Below, piece by piece: positions 8,981 to 19,388 of a stretch of DNA of 49,322 nucleotides. A program made the position numbers and the translations under genes. The DNA lies in the NCBI GenBank assembly GCA_019634055.1, contig JAHQVZ010000018.1, positions 1 to 49,322 on the forward strand. Direction: 5' to 3'. How positions within the stretch are numbered: the first letter of the stretch is position 1; every line of letters begins with the position of its first letter. The notes under the pieces were generated by a model that worked only from the letters and a program-made list of their open reading frames with translations, did no database searches and was not told the origin of the DNA. The DNA comes from Leptolyngbyaceae cyanobacterium MAG.088 (GTDB taxonomy: Bacteria > Cyanobacteriota > Cyanobacteriia > Phormidesmidales > Phormidesmidaceae).

Positions 8981-10989
8981 GTTGATTCTTGGGGAGTCGA
9001 TTGAACCGCTACAGGTGAGATCGCATCCTCTTTGTCATTCTCAAGATCACGGTTCGTATCAGGCTCTAGCAATGACTCAGCTTTGGCTACCGGGGGCTCA
9101 TACACTGCTAGATCAAACCAGAATGTAGTGCCGATACCCACCTCACTCACCAGATACATTCTGCTGTTGTGTTTGCTGATGATGTTTTTAACAATAGACA
9201 ATCCCAGACCCGTGCCTTCCAAGGTGTGGACACGGTTTTCTACCCGATGGAAGCGATCAAAAATTGCATCTTGATCCTCAGGAGCAATTCCAATGCCTGT
9301 ATCTGCAATCTCAATGCGGACAGTCCCTGCAAAGTCTGGATGATCTACCGTTGACGGCGCTCGATAGGCACGAATCGCCACACACCCGCCTGGACTAGAA
9401 AACTTGAGACCATTGCCCACTAAATTACCAAACACCTGCAGCATTAGATCGTAATTGCCGAGTACCGATGGTAACCCGTCTTCAATCTCTTGAATCAGCT
9501 CAATCTCCTTGTCTTTGGCATTCAGCTTGTAGGTCCGCAAGGTTTGTTCAATGGGTTGATGAATATCTAACGCATTGAATTGATAGCCACGATTAGACTC
9601 CAACCGTGACAGATCTAATACATCATTGACCAAACGTGTCAGTCGATCGGTTTCATGATTTGCTGTTTCTAAAAACTCCTGACGTTCTCGGTCAGACAAA
9701 TCATCACCATACTCATAGAGGGTTTCAATAAAGGATTTAATATTGAACAGCGGTGTGCGTAGTTCGTGGGAAATATTGCTAATAAACTGACTTTTAGCCG
9801 CGTTTAACGCCACTTCTCGGGTAATGTCCTGAATTGTCAGGGCAATCCCTTTAACGGTTTCCCCTGACTGGTCTAAAACAGAATTAAGCAAGACGCGAAT
9901 AGTACGGCTGATGGGCTCAGTTAGAGCAATGCGAAACTCCTGACTTTCGGAAGAATCGCCCTTAGCGGCCTGATATAGCGGTTGCGTCATCTGTACCCTG
10001 ACTTCCTTAGGAAGATGCTGTAAGACATCACCTTCGGGGGGAAGCTGGGTATCCCAGCCAAAAATGCGACTAGCGGCCGTATTGGCTAACACCACCTCCA
10101 TATTGGCATCGATCAAAATAGCACCATCAGCAATCGTAGAAACCAGCCGTTCTAATTTTGCTTTCTCAGCGGTCAGCTCTTCAATATTTTGTTCTTCATA
10201 GCGTTCAAGCCGCTCCGCCATGTAGTTAAAGCTCTGGATCAGCTCACCCAGTTCATCTCCACCACGGGAGAGATCAATCCGCTGCTTAAAATTACCGGCA
10301 GCAATATTTTTCACACCGGTCAAAAGTTCTTTAATCGGTTGTGTAATCGTCAGGGCATTAAAGACCGCCCCTAAAATCACCATCACCCAAATACACACAA
10401 ACACTGCAATGGTGACATCACGGGTGAGATGAGAAGACGCCACCACCGTAGGATTAGGATTAATGCCCAATGCCAGCACACCCAGGTAATTTCCCTTCGC
10501 TTTCAGCGGCACAAAGACGTCGGTAACCTCGCCTGCTGGCGTCAGATGCTGGCGCACCATAGGCAAATCAACGCTCTTAACATAGTTGTCGGGGAGCTGC
10601 ATACGACGACTGAGCGTAAGAGAGTTTTGCACTGCCGTATCGGCGTACGGAATACCAAAGAAGATATAGCCGTCTGGATTGGCATAGAGCATGTAACGAA
10701 TGCTCGACGTACTCTCCATAAAACGTCTAGAAAACAGGGCCAGCTCATCCAGCTTTTGAGATTCGACCAGCGGGGCTGTATTGGACGCTAAGAGCAAACC
10801 TAAGTCGCGGCCAAAGCGAGTGTCGTTTAAACGAGCATCCAATTGAATCGTATTCACTGCCCAAAATGTCAGGCTACTCATAATCAGCGATACCACCAAG
10901 GTGGCTGCTGCCATCAAACGAGTCTGGAGGGTAAAGTCTTGCCACCAGTCGGCAATTAGGATGCGAATTTTTTGAAACAGCTCAACCAT
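8977..10989 (-). CDS. nblS: Sensor histidine kinase NblS/Hik33 (DspA) family: 2TM-HAMP-PAS-HisKA-HATPase
   Basis: TLQTRLMAAATLVVSLIMSSLTFWAVNTIQLDARLNDTRFGRDLGLLLASN...; HisKA SQFISNISHELRTPLFNIKSFIETLYEYG; HATPase NLVGNGLKFSSPGG, DTGIGI, GTGLGLSIVKNI; directly downstream of purD. Confidence 0.93.
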   Translation of the reverse strand: MVELFQKIRILIADWWQDFTLQTRLMAAATLVVSLIMSSLTFWAVNTIQLDARLNDTRFGRDLGLLLASNTAPLVESQKLDELALFSRRFMESTSSIRYMLYANPDGYIFFGIPYADTAVQNSLTLSRRMQLPDNYVKSVDLPMVRQHLTPAGEVTDVFVPLKAKGNYLGVLALGINPNPTVVASSHLTRDVTIAVFVCIWVMVILGAVFNALTITQPIKELLTGVKNIAAGNFKQRIDLSRGGDELGELIQSFNYMAERLERYEEQNIEELTAEKAKLERLVSTIADGAILIDANMEVVLANTAASRIFGWDTQLPPEGDVLQHLPKEVRVQMTQPLYQAAKGDSSESQEFRIALTEPISRTIRVLLNSVLDQSGETVKGIALTIQDITREVALNAAKSQFISNISHELRTPLFNIKSFIETLYEYGDDLSDRERQEFLETANHETDRLTRLVNDVLDLSRLESNRGYQFNALDIHQPIEQTLRTYKLNAKDKEIELIQEIEDGLPSVLGNYDLMLQVFGNLVGNGLKFSSPGGCVAIRAYRAPSTVDHPDFAGTVRIEIADTGIGIAPEDQDAIFDRFHRVENRVHTLEGTGLGLSIVKNIISKHNSRMYLVSEVGIGTTFWFDLAVYEPPVAKAESLLEPDTNRDLENDKEDAISPVAVQSTPQEST

Positions 10990-11075
10990 TCAACCTATAT
11001 GGACCGCTCAAGGATATTGTGACATGAATCCCGCTATGGGGCAGGGAACGGCAGGATAGGGCTTCTTTTTTGAGT

Positions 11076-12389
11076 TCAAAACTGGTCTCTGACCCGATGG
11101 CCAATGTCTCGGCGATAATATGCATTATCAAACTGAATGGCATCAACCGCAACATAGGCATTTGCGATCGCATTCTCAAAGCCTTCACCAAGAGCAGTCA
11201 CCCCCAAGTTGCGACCGCCACTGGATGTAACCACCCCTTTCTGCAGCTGGGTACCTGCGTGAAATACCATGGCCCCCGTCTTAGTCGCTACCTCCAGACC
11301 ATTAATAGCCATACCCTTAGGATATTTACCAGGATAGCCAGCTGCCGCCATCACCACACAAGCGGCATAGCCTGATTTCCATTCAAAAGGAGGCAACGCC
11401 TCAAGTCGCTGCTCACAGCAGGCCAACATAATCTGGTCTAAGGGGGTATTCAATAAGGGCAACACCACCTGAGTTTCAGGGTCACCAAATCGACAGTTAA
11501 ATTCAATCACGTTGGGCACCCCCTCAGCGGTGATCATCAAACCAGCATAAACCACACCCCGGTAATCAATACCACGATTTTTTAAGCCTTGTAGTACGGG
11601 CTCTAGTACTTCCGCTTGAATCCGTTCTAATAGGGTTGGGGAGACCACTGGGGTGGGGGCATAAGCTCCCATACCACCCGTATTAGGGCCAGTATCCCCG
11701 TCTCCTATCTGTTTATGATCTTGGGCTGGCATCAGGGGACGAATGGTCACACCGTCAGTCACCGCCAACACAGACGCCTCTTGACCGGTCAGACATTCTT
11801 CCACCAACACCTGGCGACCCGCTGAGCCAAACTGCCCCGCAAATATCGCTGCGATCGCATCCTTAGCTTCCTCCAACGTCATCGCCACCGTCACACCTTT
11901 CCCAGCAGCCAGACCATCTGCCTTAATAACGATTGGTGCGCCCTGCTCTTCCACATAGGCAGTCGCAGCTTTTTCATTAGCAAAGACAGCACTCGCCGCT
12001 GTCGGAATCCCCATCTCCTGCATCAAGGCCTTCGCCCATGCTTTACTGGCCTCTAGCTGGGCACCATCTTGATTAGGGCCAAACACTGTGATGCCCTGGG
12101 CCCGTAAACCATCGGCCACACCATCGGCTAATGGCTGCTCTGGGCCAATCGCCACCAGACCAATATTTTGGACTAAACAAAATCGGGCAATCCCTTCCAC
12201 ATCATCAACAGACATGGCTAGATTGCTACAGCCTGGCAAGGTAGCCGTACCACCATTCCCTGGTATGCACACTACGCTAGTCACCTTAGGCGACTGCAAC
12301 AATGTCCATGCCATGGCGTGTTCACGCCCACCACTACCAATTACAATGGCCTTCACAGCATTTTCCCTGACAAAATAAGCGGGCTTCAT
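11076..12389 (-). CDS. purD: Phosphoribosylamine-glycine ligase
   Basis: AIVIGSGGREHAMAWTLLQSP...NGGTATLPG, PIVIKADGLAAGKGVTVAMT, HKQIGDGDTGPNTGGMGAYAPTP, EFNCRFGDPETQVVLPLL. The true start may be an internal GTG before KAIVIGSGG. Confidence 0.97.
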   Translation of the reverse strand: MKPAYFVRENAVKAIVIGSGGREHAMAWTLLQSPKVTSVVCIPGNGGTATLPGCSNLAMSVDDVEGIARFCLVQNIGLVAIGPEQPLADGVADGLRAQGITVFGPNQDGAQLEASKAWAKALMQEMGIPTAASAVFANEKAATAYVEEQGAPIVIKADGLAAGKGVTVAMTLEEAKDAIAAIFAGQFGSAGRQVLVEECLTGQEASVLAVTDGVTIRPLMPAQDHKQIGDGDTGPNTGGMGAYAPTPVVSPTLLERIQAEVLEPVLQGLKNRGIDYRGVVYAGLMITAEGVPNVIEFNCRFGDPETQVVLPLLNTPLDQIMLACCEQRLEALPPFEWKSGYAACVVMAAAGYPGKYPKGMAINGLEVATKTGAMVFHAGTQLQKGVVTSSGGRNLGVTALGEGFENAIANAYVAVDAIQFDNAYYRRDIGHRVRDQF

Positions 12390-12483
12390 TCTCCCACGTC
12401 GTGGGTGTATTCGAAAAAAGTTGTAATGTTCTTGCGTGTTTATTGTCGAAGAATTATATGCAATTTCCCGACAGCATTACCCC

Positions 12484-13542
12484 TTATTCAGCGGCCTCTG
12501 TTTTTGGGTCTTCCGATTGCTCGTCCTCTGCATCAGCACTCTCCTCATTGTCTGCCAAAATCTGGCCAGCCGTAATGCCTTCGGTACTATTGCCAAACCG
12601 CCAAAGCACTGCAGCAGCCTCAGCTCGAGTCACCCCCTTATCGGGCTGAAACAGGGTGGTATATCCCAGAGTGCGACGAATATTGGCAAATTCCCCATTA
12701 CTGTGATCGGCGAGCACGGCCTTAAGCGCCATGGGTTCAATTTTGCCAGCATCCTGAAAGCCCCAAGCCTCGGTCACGGCTGTCGCGGTGGCTGCAGGTA
12801 AGGGTGCACGAGTATCCAAGGGCACCTTCCAAAGAACAAGATCCTTGCGGGTTAACGGATCATCAGGGCGGAATTTGACCACCGTTGTACTGCCATTGAG
12901 CGAGCTGGGAATAATCCCCGCTTCGGCCAACCCCTGAATCGCTGGGAAGTCAATATTTGCCTTCCCCACATCCTGAAAAGCTGGTTGAGCACTTTCCACC
13001 GCTGGTCGAATCTTTTTGGTACTTTGATCGCTATAGAACTGATTATTCACGGCTAATAACCAACGTGCATACTCCCGACGAGTAATCACTTGATTGGGTA
13101 AAAATTCATTCGGATCCCGTTCGACATTGTCATCGGCCTTCACATCAATCAATATCAGCGCGTCTAAGGCCACCAAATCCTCAATGTACTGCTGCAATTC
13201 TTCAGGTGCTTCGCCAATATCCGTATAGCTCGCTTCTGTAAAGGTAGGAATCACCGGGTCATCCGTCGTATCCGCTGACGTGACGGGGTCCTCTTCATCC
13301 TCTGCCTTACTACTATCCTCTGCGGTTTCAGGGTCATCCGCAGACGTAATCACCGGTTCTTCCACATCTGGTGAACTATCATCTGTGGCAGTTTCAGCAG
13401 TTTCTTCATCCAGCAACTGTGGATCAGGCTCGAGGTTGTTTTCTAAGGAATTTCCTAAGGGACTGCCTTCACAACCAGCCAAAATCAAGCACAGAATAAA
13501 CCCCACGGTTTTGAAGAGGTGCTGACGAGGAAGGTATGACAT
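12484..13542 (-). CDS. S-layer homology (SLH)-domain lipoprotein with an acidic linker
   Basis: Lipobox-like ILAGCEG after a hydrophobic stretch; acidic low-complexity segment; SLH-like repeats ITRREYARWLLAVNNQ and VTRAEAAAVLWRFGN. Confidence 0.8.
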   Translation of the reverse strand: MSYLPRQHLFKTVGFILCLILAGCEGSPLGNSLENNLEPDPQLLDEETAETATDDSSPDVEEPVITSADDPETAEDSSKAEDEEDPVTSADTTDDPVIPTFTEASYTDIGEAPEELQQYIEDLVALDALILIDVKADDNVERDPNEFLPNQVITRREYARWLLAVNNQFYSDQSTKKIRPAVESAQPAFQDVGKANIDFPAIQGLAEAGIIPSSLNGSTTVVKFRPDDPLTRKDLVLWKVPLDTRAPLPAATATAVTEAWGFQDAGKIEPMALKAVLADHSNGEFANIRRTLGYTTLFQPDKGVTRAEAAAVLWRFGNSTEGITAGQILADNEESADAEDEQSEDPKTEAAE

Positions 13543-13637
13543 TCAACTAAGCTCCCTAGAGTGCTACCAGGCTAGCGTATCTGATCGAATACCTGACAGG
13601 CTAGGCTAAGAATGGCCCTTTCCTTTGTACTGGACCT

Positions 13638-14567
13638 ATGGCTCGTTCAATTATTATTGACTGCGATCCTGGGGTGGATGATGCGATCGCACTTCTCCTG
13701 GCCCTGGCTCATCCCACAGAACTCAATATCCTCGGCATCACAACGGTGGCAGGCAATGTCCCCCTCCACTACACCAGCCAAAATGCGCTCAAGATATGTG
13801 CTCTCGCTAATGCCAATACTCCCGTGTATGCAGGCTGCCCTCGCCCCATGGTGCGCCCATTAGAAACCGCCGCCAACATCCATGGAGCCACTGGCCTACA
13901 AGGAACTGAACTACCCGAGCCACAGCAACCACTAATGGTGCAACACGCTGTTGCATTTTTAATTGACACCCTGCAACAAACCCAAGAGCCAATCACCCTG
14001 GCCACCCTCGGCCCCTTAACCAACCTTGCCGTCGCCCTGATCCAGGCACCTGCGATCGCCACCAAAATCGATCACATCATTGCGATGGGAGGTGCCATCA
14101 CCCACGGCAACATGACCCCCGCCGCCGAATTCAACATCTACGTCGACCCCCATGCCGCCCAAGTAGTCTTTAAAGCGGGCATTCCCATCAAACTAATCAC
14201 CCTTGACACCACCCATCACGTGCTCACCACAGCTGAGCACTTAACCCACCTCAGACAGCTCAATACGGCCGTCGGCAATGCCGCCGCTGATCTGCTCGCC
14301 CACTATGGCACCCCTGACCAAGAACGCTACGGTCTGCCCGGAGCCCCATTACACGATCCCTGCGTCATCGCCTATCTGCTACAGCCAGACCTATTCACCT
14401 TTAAACCCACCTACACCACCGTCGACACCACCAGCCCAGATAATATTGGCCGCACCGTCATCGACTGGTGGGGCCGCACCGGGAAAGCCCCCAATGTAGA
14501 CATCGCCGCCTCTGTAAATACGCCCGACCTATACGCCCTACTAATAAAATCCTTAGCAATTTTGTAA
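13638..14567 (+). CDS. Inosine-uridine preferring nucleoside hydrolase family protein
   Basis: MARSIIIDCDPGVDDAIALLLALAHPTELNILGITTVAGNVPLHYTSQNAL (DxDPGxDDA motif), ITLATLGPLTNLA, HDPCVIAYLL. Confidence 0.95.
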   Translation: MARSIIIDCDPGVDDAIALLLALAHPTELNILGITTVAGNVPLHYTSQNALKICALANANTPVYAGCPRPMVRPLETAANIHGATGLQGTELPEPQQPLMVQHAVAFLIDTLQQTQEPITLATLGPLTNLAVALIQAPAIATKIDHIIAMGGAITHGNMTPAAEFNIYVDPHAAQVVFKAGIPIKLITLDTTHHVLTTAEHLTHLRQLNTAVGNAAADLLAHYGTPDQERYGLPGAPLHDPCVIAYLLQPDLFTFKPTYTTVDTTSPDNIGRTVIDWWGRTGKAPNVDIAASVNTPDLYALLIKSLAIL

Positions 14568-14732
14568 TGCCCCGATACATCAATTGCCCATTCCCCAGAT
14601 AGACCACGCCCACCCTCCATTTTCAACTATCAATTTTCCACTCTCCATTCCCCAAATCCTTGAACAAGTCCTTTACTTTACTGCACCCACTAACAACGAT
14701 TGCTAAAATGCCAGCAAGCCTTCGGTAGAGTA

Positions 14733-15320
14733 ATGAACTACACCACTCAGCAACTTATCGACATACTCGATCAAGAACTCAAAGCCGCCTGGCGCGGAGA
14801 GCGGGTATTACTATCAACCGATGATCGCCTGGCAAACCCAGTAGTATCCAAAGCCATCGGCACTAACAAGCTCAGTAAGGTCTTTGCATTTAAAGACTTT
14901 CGAGATCAAATTCATCAGTACCAGCGAGAGCACAATGTTTCAGGTCTGGTATGGCATCCCTGCACCTTTAAAGGCCAAACCATCCAACTACCTGAAGTGC
15001 ATCCAGATTTAACGGCGATTCCAGCGGACAAAGCGACCCTCTCCGCCGCCAAAGCCAGCATTATCGACTTTTGGCACGCATCCATCGAAGGATTAAGACT
15101 CTGGAAAGCAGGTCATGACCCAGTTGAGATTAATGCTGCTACCGTTGAAACCTACATTCAGGAAGTAGAATGGGCCGACATTAGCGCCACCCGCAGTGAG
15201 CTATATCTGGGTCTATGCTGGGGGAATCCCAAAGAATGCTACTGCGGCTGGGCCTATCCAGAATCAGGCTGTCATCGAATTATTGCATCGGTGGCCGAGC
15301 CTAGTTCCATCAAAGTGTAG
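14733..15320 (+). CDS. Conserved hypothetical protein
   Basis: Clean ORF; the ATG at about 14733 (MNYTTQQLIDILDQELKAAWRGERVLLSTDD) looks more natural than the upstream ATG at 14700. No family recognised. Confidence 0.6.
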   Translation: MNYTTQQLIDILDQELKAAWRGERVLLSTDDRLANPVVSKAIGTNKLSKVFAFKDFRDQIHQYQREHNVSGLVWHPCTFKGQTIQLPEVHPDLTAIPADKATLSAAKASIIDFWHASIEGLRLWKAGHDPVEINAATVETYIQEVEWADISATRSELYLGLCWGNPKECYCGWAYPESGCHRIIASVAEPSSIKV

Positions 15321-15348
15321 TAGTACAATTAAAGATACAAAAGATAAT

Positions 15349-16287
15349 TTATTTGCTGGCCAGCGTAACGTCATCATTCGTTAAGGTTGGCACCCGATCA
15401 GACTGTAGTATACCTTTGGCAACCTCACTCTCTTTCAAATAGGCATCCCAGAACAAAATTGAAAGCATCCTCACAAAAAACTGATGCTGTTGACCCGAAA
15501 TACTTTCCCCTCCCCGATCCCCATAGGATGAATGCTCAGCTCCCTCAAGCACCGTCAAATACTTGTCACCTTCAGGCATACATCGATAGGGTATTTGCCG
15601 TAGAATCGCCGGGGCCATTGGCGATAGCTGATCTTCTGTACCGGTCATCACCATCGTCGGATGGCGCATAGCTGTCCAAGCAGGTCGGTTTAGACCAAAG
15701 CGATTCGTGCCCCTGGGTGATACAGGAATCGAAATCAACAGAAATGCTCGCACTCGTGGATCTGCCAATGGTTGCTCTATAAATTGGTTTGCGGGTAATC
15801 TTGCCCCCGCTATTAAAGCTGCCGTATGAGCCCCTAAAGAATGCCCCCCTAACCCAATCACTTGAGGATTCAACGTATCCTCAAGTTCAGAAGCAAACCT
15901 GGCAAGTCCACTCAATTCATCAATTATAAAAGATATATCCTGGGCACGGTCCACCCAAGTCCGAGGCTCCAAAGCCGCTTGGCGAATCATATCAAACCCA
16001 TGATTTTTAAGGGTTTCTGTATCAGTTCCTGGATGAGTCACATGGACAACACAATACCCCTTTGCAGCCCAAAACTGCCCTAAGTGAGAAAATCCTTGTC
16101 GAGAACCGCCTGCACCATGGGAAAAGATAATGACAGGATTGTTTTTCTCTGCCATCGGAAAGTAGATCTTTAAAGGCAAATCACGGGTCCGCTTAGCATC
16201 CCGTAAAACAATATCCTCAACTATTCCTACTGCCACATCTGGTTGAATTTCAGGATAAATTTGAGTTCTATAGTCAGAGAACTGCAT
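15349..16287 (-). CDS. Alpha/beta hydrolase (PAF acetylhydrolase / dienelactone hydrolase-like)
   Basis: NPVIIFSHGAGGSRQGFSHLGQFWAAKGYCVVHVTHPGTD; nucleophile elbow GLGGHSLGAHTAAL; C-terminal EGAEHSSYGD. Confidence 0.85.
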   Translation of the reverse strand: MQFSDYRTQIYPEIQPDVAVGIVEDIVLRDAKRTRDLPLKIYFPMAEKNNPVIIFSHGAGGSRQGFSHLGQFWAAKGYCVVHVTHPGTDTETLKNHGFDMIRQAALEPRTWVDRAQDISFIIDELSGLARFASELEDTLNPQVIGLGGHSLGAHTAALIAGARLPANQFIEQPLADPRVRAFLLISIPVSPRGTNRFGLNRPAWTAMRHPTMVMTGTEDQLSPMAPAILRQIPYRCMPEGDKYLTVLEGAEHSSYGDRGGESISGQQHQFFVRMLSILFWDAYLKESEVAKGILQSDRVPTLTNDDVTLASK

Positions 16288-16347
16288 ACTCTATATACTC
16301 CCTTCCAGCTGTGTTAAAAATCTCAAATTTAATCGCACATCTAAATC

Positions 16348-19101
16348 TTATGGAATCCATGACCAAAACTCGATCTGAAAGAATCGAATTAGTGGACGCA
16401 GAAAAGCAATAATTAGAGGCCTTGTTTTGCCATCTACCTTGGCATATCCAGTCATTCCTGCCTTCAACAATTGGTCTGTTTCAGGTATATTCACAATCAC
16501 TCTCACCATACGGCTATTATCTAATATCGCATTATCAGAAGAGCTACTAAACGTATTAGCGCTAGGATCAATCTCTGTCACAGAGCCAAAGATTGCGCCC
16601 TTGGGATACGCCAACAGTCTAATTTCCACTTCAGCTCCCACTTGAATATCTTCGGTATTTTCTTCGGGTATAAGCAGTTCTCCAAAAATGTTGCGGTCAT
16701 CTTCCACAACCGCGAAAACATCGCCCTCATCCAAAAAACTGCCTACCTTACGATCTAAATATGGCGTCACAATACGACCATCTACTGGCATGTGCAGATG
16801 AGTTCGCTGTAGTTGTTCTTGATCGTATTGAAGCTCTTGCTGAAACCGACGCAGCTCAGCTTGGGCTGCCGCTAGAGCCCCACGCGCCGCTTGTACGTCA
16901 TCGGGGTGAGGGCCCTGAAGCACTAACTGTAATTGAGCTTGTTCTTCAGCCAGTTGCTGCTGGGTCTGCTCTACCTCACGACGAGCAGACTCTACATCTA
17001 ATTCACTTACCTTCAAACGTTGCTTTTGTTCAGCCAGATCTGTTTCATCGACACTGGCACGTCTTTGGCGATCCTCAAAATCTTGCTGTGATACTGCACC
17101 TTGTTGTAACAGATCTTGGTAACGTTCAGCCTCTCTCAGACTAAAGTCAGCTCTAGCAGCAGCCGTATTAAGAGTCTGACGGAAAACTTCGACTTCTTGC
17201 ATGGCAGTACTCGTTTCCTGCTCAGCCTTCTCAAGTGAACGACGGGCCACTTCAACTCTCTGTCGAGCAATGGACACTTCTTCTGGACGAGGCGTCGATA
17301 GTAGCTTATTGAGCAAAGATTGTTGGTTAGCGACTGCCGCTTGCTGTGCCTCAATTTGCTGGGCTCGAGTCAACTTTTCGTTCTCAATATCATAAGCCTC
17401 CATCACAGCTATCACTCGGCCAGCTGCAATCCATTCTCCATCGCCACCTTTAAACATCACCCGAGAAATAGTGCCCTCTACTTTTGCCTGGATTTGTCGC
17501 TGATTCGGAGGCAATAATTCTAGTTGACCACCCGGTCGAGAATGATAAGGCAGAAGCATCAACAACACTAAAATAAAAAGCAAGGAAAGCTTGATGCCTG
17601 AACTGATGCCTCGTTTTATCTGATACAGAAGTGATGGAGTTTGATACCCAGTCAATGTCGTGGCATCCGAACGCACATAACTTTGATTCCTGGTCTTACG
17701 CCATTGCCCCACTAATCGCAAGGCAATCAGCAAAGGAACAATGCCTAAGAAAATGAACCTGGTGCTGCGCCCGAATATATTAGGAAACGTGTTAGCTAAA
17801 CCTTCGGAAAAACTCCAGGCAATGCCTCCTATGACAAACAGCATAAAAGCGAGTGCCATGATCCCAAACAAGAGATAGCCTAATCGAGCAGACCAAGACA
17901 TGGTCGAAGGAAGACGGCGTCCGCGCAACAATAGAGACCACAGAGTAAATGTTTGGCCTAGCAGATTTCGCGGTAAATTTAGAAAATTTACTATCCAGTA
18001 GTAACCATCTACAGGCCAAAACGGACAGGCAATTAAGACAAACGTGACAATGGCAGCATGCGCTGTCAATAAAGCCCAAACATCTAATGACGTTGCACTA
18101 TGACGATTGGCAAACCAAACAATCATGCCAACCACAAACAGCACTAGACGGAATAACAAAGGAACGCTGAATACCCAGAGCTGAGCTGGCCTAGGTAACG
18201 ATAAAAGCTGCCTACGTCCCAATGAAAATCTTGGGTAGAAACCAAGTGCCAACGTAAAACCAAAATCTTTAATTTGTGCCCCATGGGCAGCCGCCACAAT
18301 GCCTTGAATAGATTTAGCCGCCAGATTGGCTACTACGATATTGAATGCGTAGGCAGTAAAAAAGGGCAAAGGCGTGACAAAAAGTCCCATGTCTCGCCAA
18401 AATAATGCTTGGTTATTAATAAACGTCAGAAAGGCGATTGGTAGTGTCAGAATCAACCCTACAAGCAGAAAGCGAATCGGCCAAACAAACAACCTTGTGA
18501 AATCTGCAAGTTTTTCAAATAGACGAGCAGGATTTTTGGGAGCCCACAGATAAGCCTTTGAAGAGGATGCCTTTTTAGGACTCGTTGAACTGACGTGGCT
18601 GGAATATGAAGTAACGTTTTCTGCAGGAGTAGACTCTAACGCTGCCGTCCCGGAGGAGTGACCGTTGCCATTAGTTCGACTAACATAAACATCCGGCGAG
18701 TCAGCAATAGTAGCCTCACCATTAGGACTAACTAGAGGTTGGGCAGAGTCTTTTTTACTCAATAGCTCCGATTGAGACAGGTTGGCCATCAACCCTAAAC
18801 CATCTAACTCCCCAATAAACTGTTCTAAGTCAGTTTTAGATATATTCTTACTAAATCTCTCACTAAATGATGACAATACAAACTCGGCATCCTCTCCTTG
18901 AATAGCCTGGCATAGAAAATATTCCTCTTCACCAAATTCAAATGTTTCGCCAGAAACAGGGTCCTTGATTGAATAATTTTGCGTCCGGTTTATTTCGTCG
19001 TAAACCGGCGTTACGATCAAATCTTCCCTCAAGCGTTTTTTAATCCCTGTAAACATTGATGCCAGAGAAATAACGAACATTGTATGCGACCAAGCAGGCA
19101 C
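16348..19101 (-). CDS. Multi-domain membrane protein: N-terminal cytoplasmic module, multi-TM (M50-like without clear HExxH) and C-terminal HlyD-type membrane-fusion domain
   Basis: Multiple hydrophobic helices at about aa 200-510; lipoyl/HlyD-like GTISRVMFKGGDGEWIAAGRVIAVME, long coiled coil (QIEAQQAAVANQQSLLNKLL...REVEQTQQQLAEEQAQ), HMPVDGRIVTPYLDRKVGSFLDEGDVFAVVED. The ORF-track start is GTG; an internal ATG (MFVISL or MFTGIKK) may be the true start. Confidence 0.8.
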   Translation of the reverse strand: MPAWSHTMFVISLASMFTGIKKRLREDLIVTPVYDEINRTQNYSIKDPVSGETFEFGEEEYFLCQAIQGEDAEFVLSSFSERFSKNISKTDLEQFIGELDGLGLMANLSQSELLSKKDSAQPLVSPNGEATIADSPDVYVSRTNGNGHSSGTAALESTPAENVTSYSSHVSSTSPKKASSSKAYLWAPKNPARLFEKLADFTRLFVWPIRFLLVGLILTLPIAFLTFINNQALFWRDMGLFVTPLPFFTAYAFNIVVANLAAKSIQGIVAAAHGAQIKDFGFTLALGFYPRFSLGRRQLLSLPRPAQLWVFSVPLLFRLVLFVVGMIVWFANRHSATSLDVWALLTAHAAIVTFVLIACPFWPVDGYYWIVNFLNLPRNLLGQTFTLWSLLLRGRRLPSTMSWSARLGYLLFGIMALAFMLFVIGGIAWSFSEGLANTFPNIFGRSTRFIFLGIVPLLIALRLVGQWRKTRNQSYVRSDATTLTGYQTPSLLYQIKRGISSGIKLSLLFILVLLMLLPYHSRPGGQLELLPPNQRQIQAKVEGTISRVMFKGGDGEWIAAGRVIAVMEAYDIENEKLTRAQQIEAQQAAVANQQSLLNKLLSTPRPEEVSIARQRVEVARRSLEKAEQETSTAMQEVEVFRQTLNTAAARADFSLREAERYQDLLQQGAVSQQDFEDRQRRASVDETDLAEQKQRLKVSELDVESARREVEQTQQQLAEEQAQLQLVLQGPHPDDVQAARGALAAAQAELRRFQQELQYDQEQLQRTHLHMPVDGRIVTPYLDRKVGSFLDEGDVFAVVEDDRNIFGELLIPEENTEDIQVGAEVEIRLLAYPKGAIFGSVTEIDPSANTFSSSSDNAILDNSRMVRVIVNIPETDQLLKAGMTGYAKVDGKTRPLIIAFLRPLIRFFQIEFWSWIP

Positions 19102-19388
19102 GTCTAAAAAAGTGCCTGCTAAAAGCTACGATAAGCGAAGCCATTACAGTCCTCCATAGCCGCTGATACTTGTATCTTCTACCACTCTTATACAATCAAC
19201 TTGTATTCAATCAATATGAAAGTTCTTCAGGTATGCATAGGTAGTGTAAGGATATATAGCCTTACTTTCTAAGGATAGATAGAGTTAATCAAAAATTATA
19301 CCTCGCAAGTGTCACATATCTTTAGCCATTAGGTAGATTGCATTTTAACAGGAACTAGCATCAATCCATTGCCAAACGATTGTCAGGG

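Noticed and set aside
14571-14660. Pyrimidine-rich 'CCATTTTCAACTATCAATTTTCCACTCTCCATTCCCC' segment as a regulatory element
   Set aside because: Resembles the simple low-complexity intergenic sequence common in cyanobacterial genomes; no dyad or repeat unit clear enough to report.
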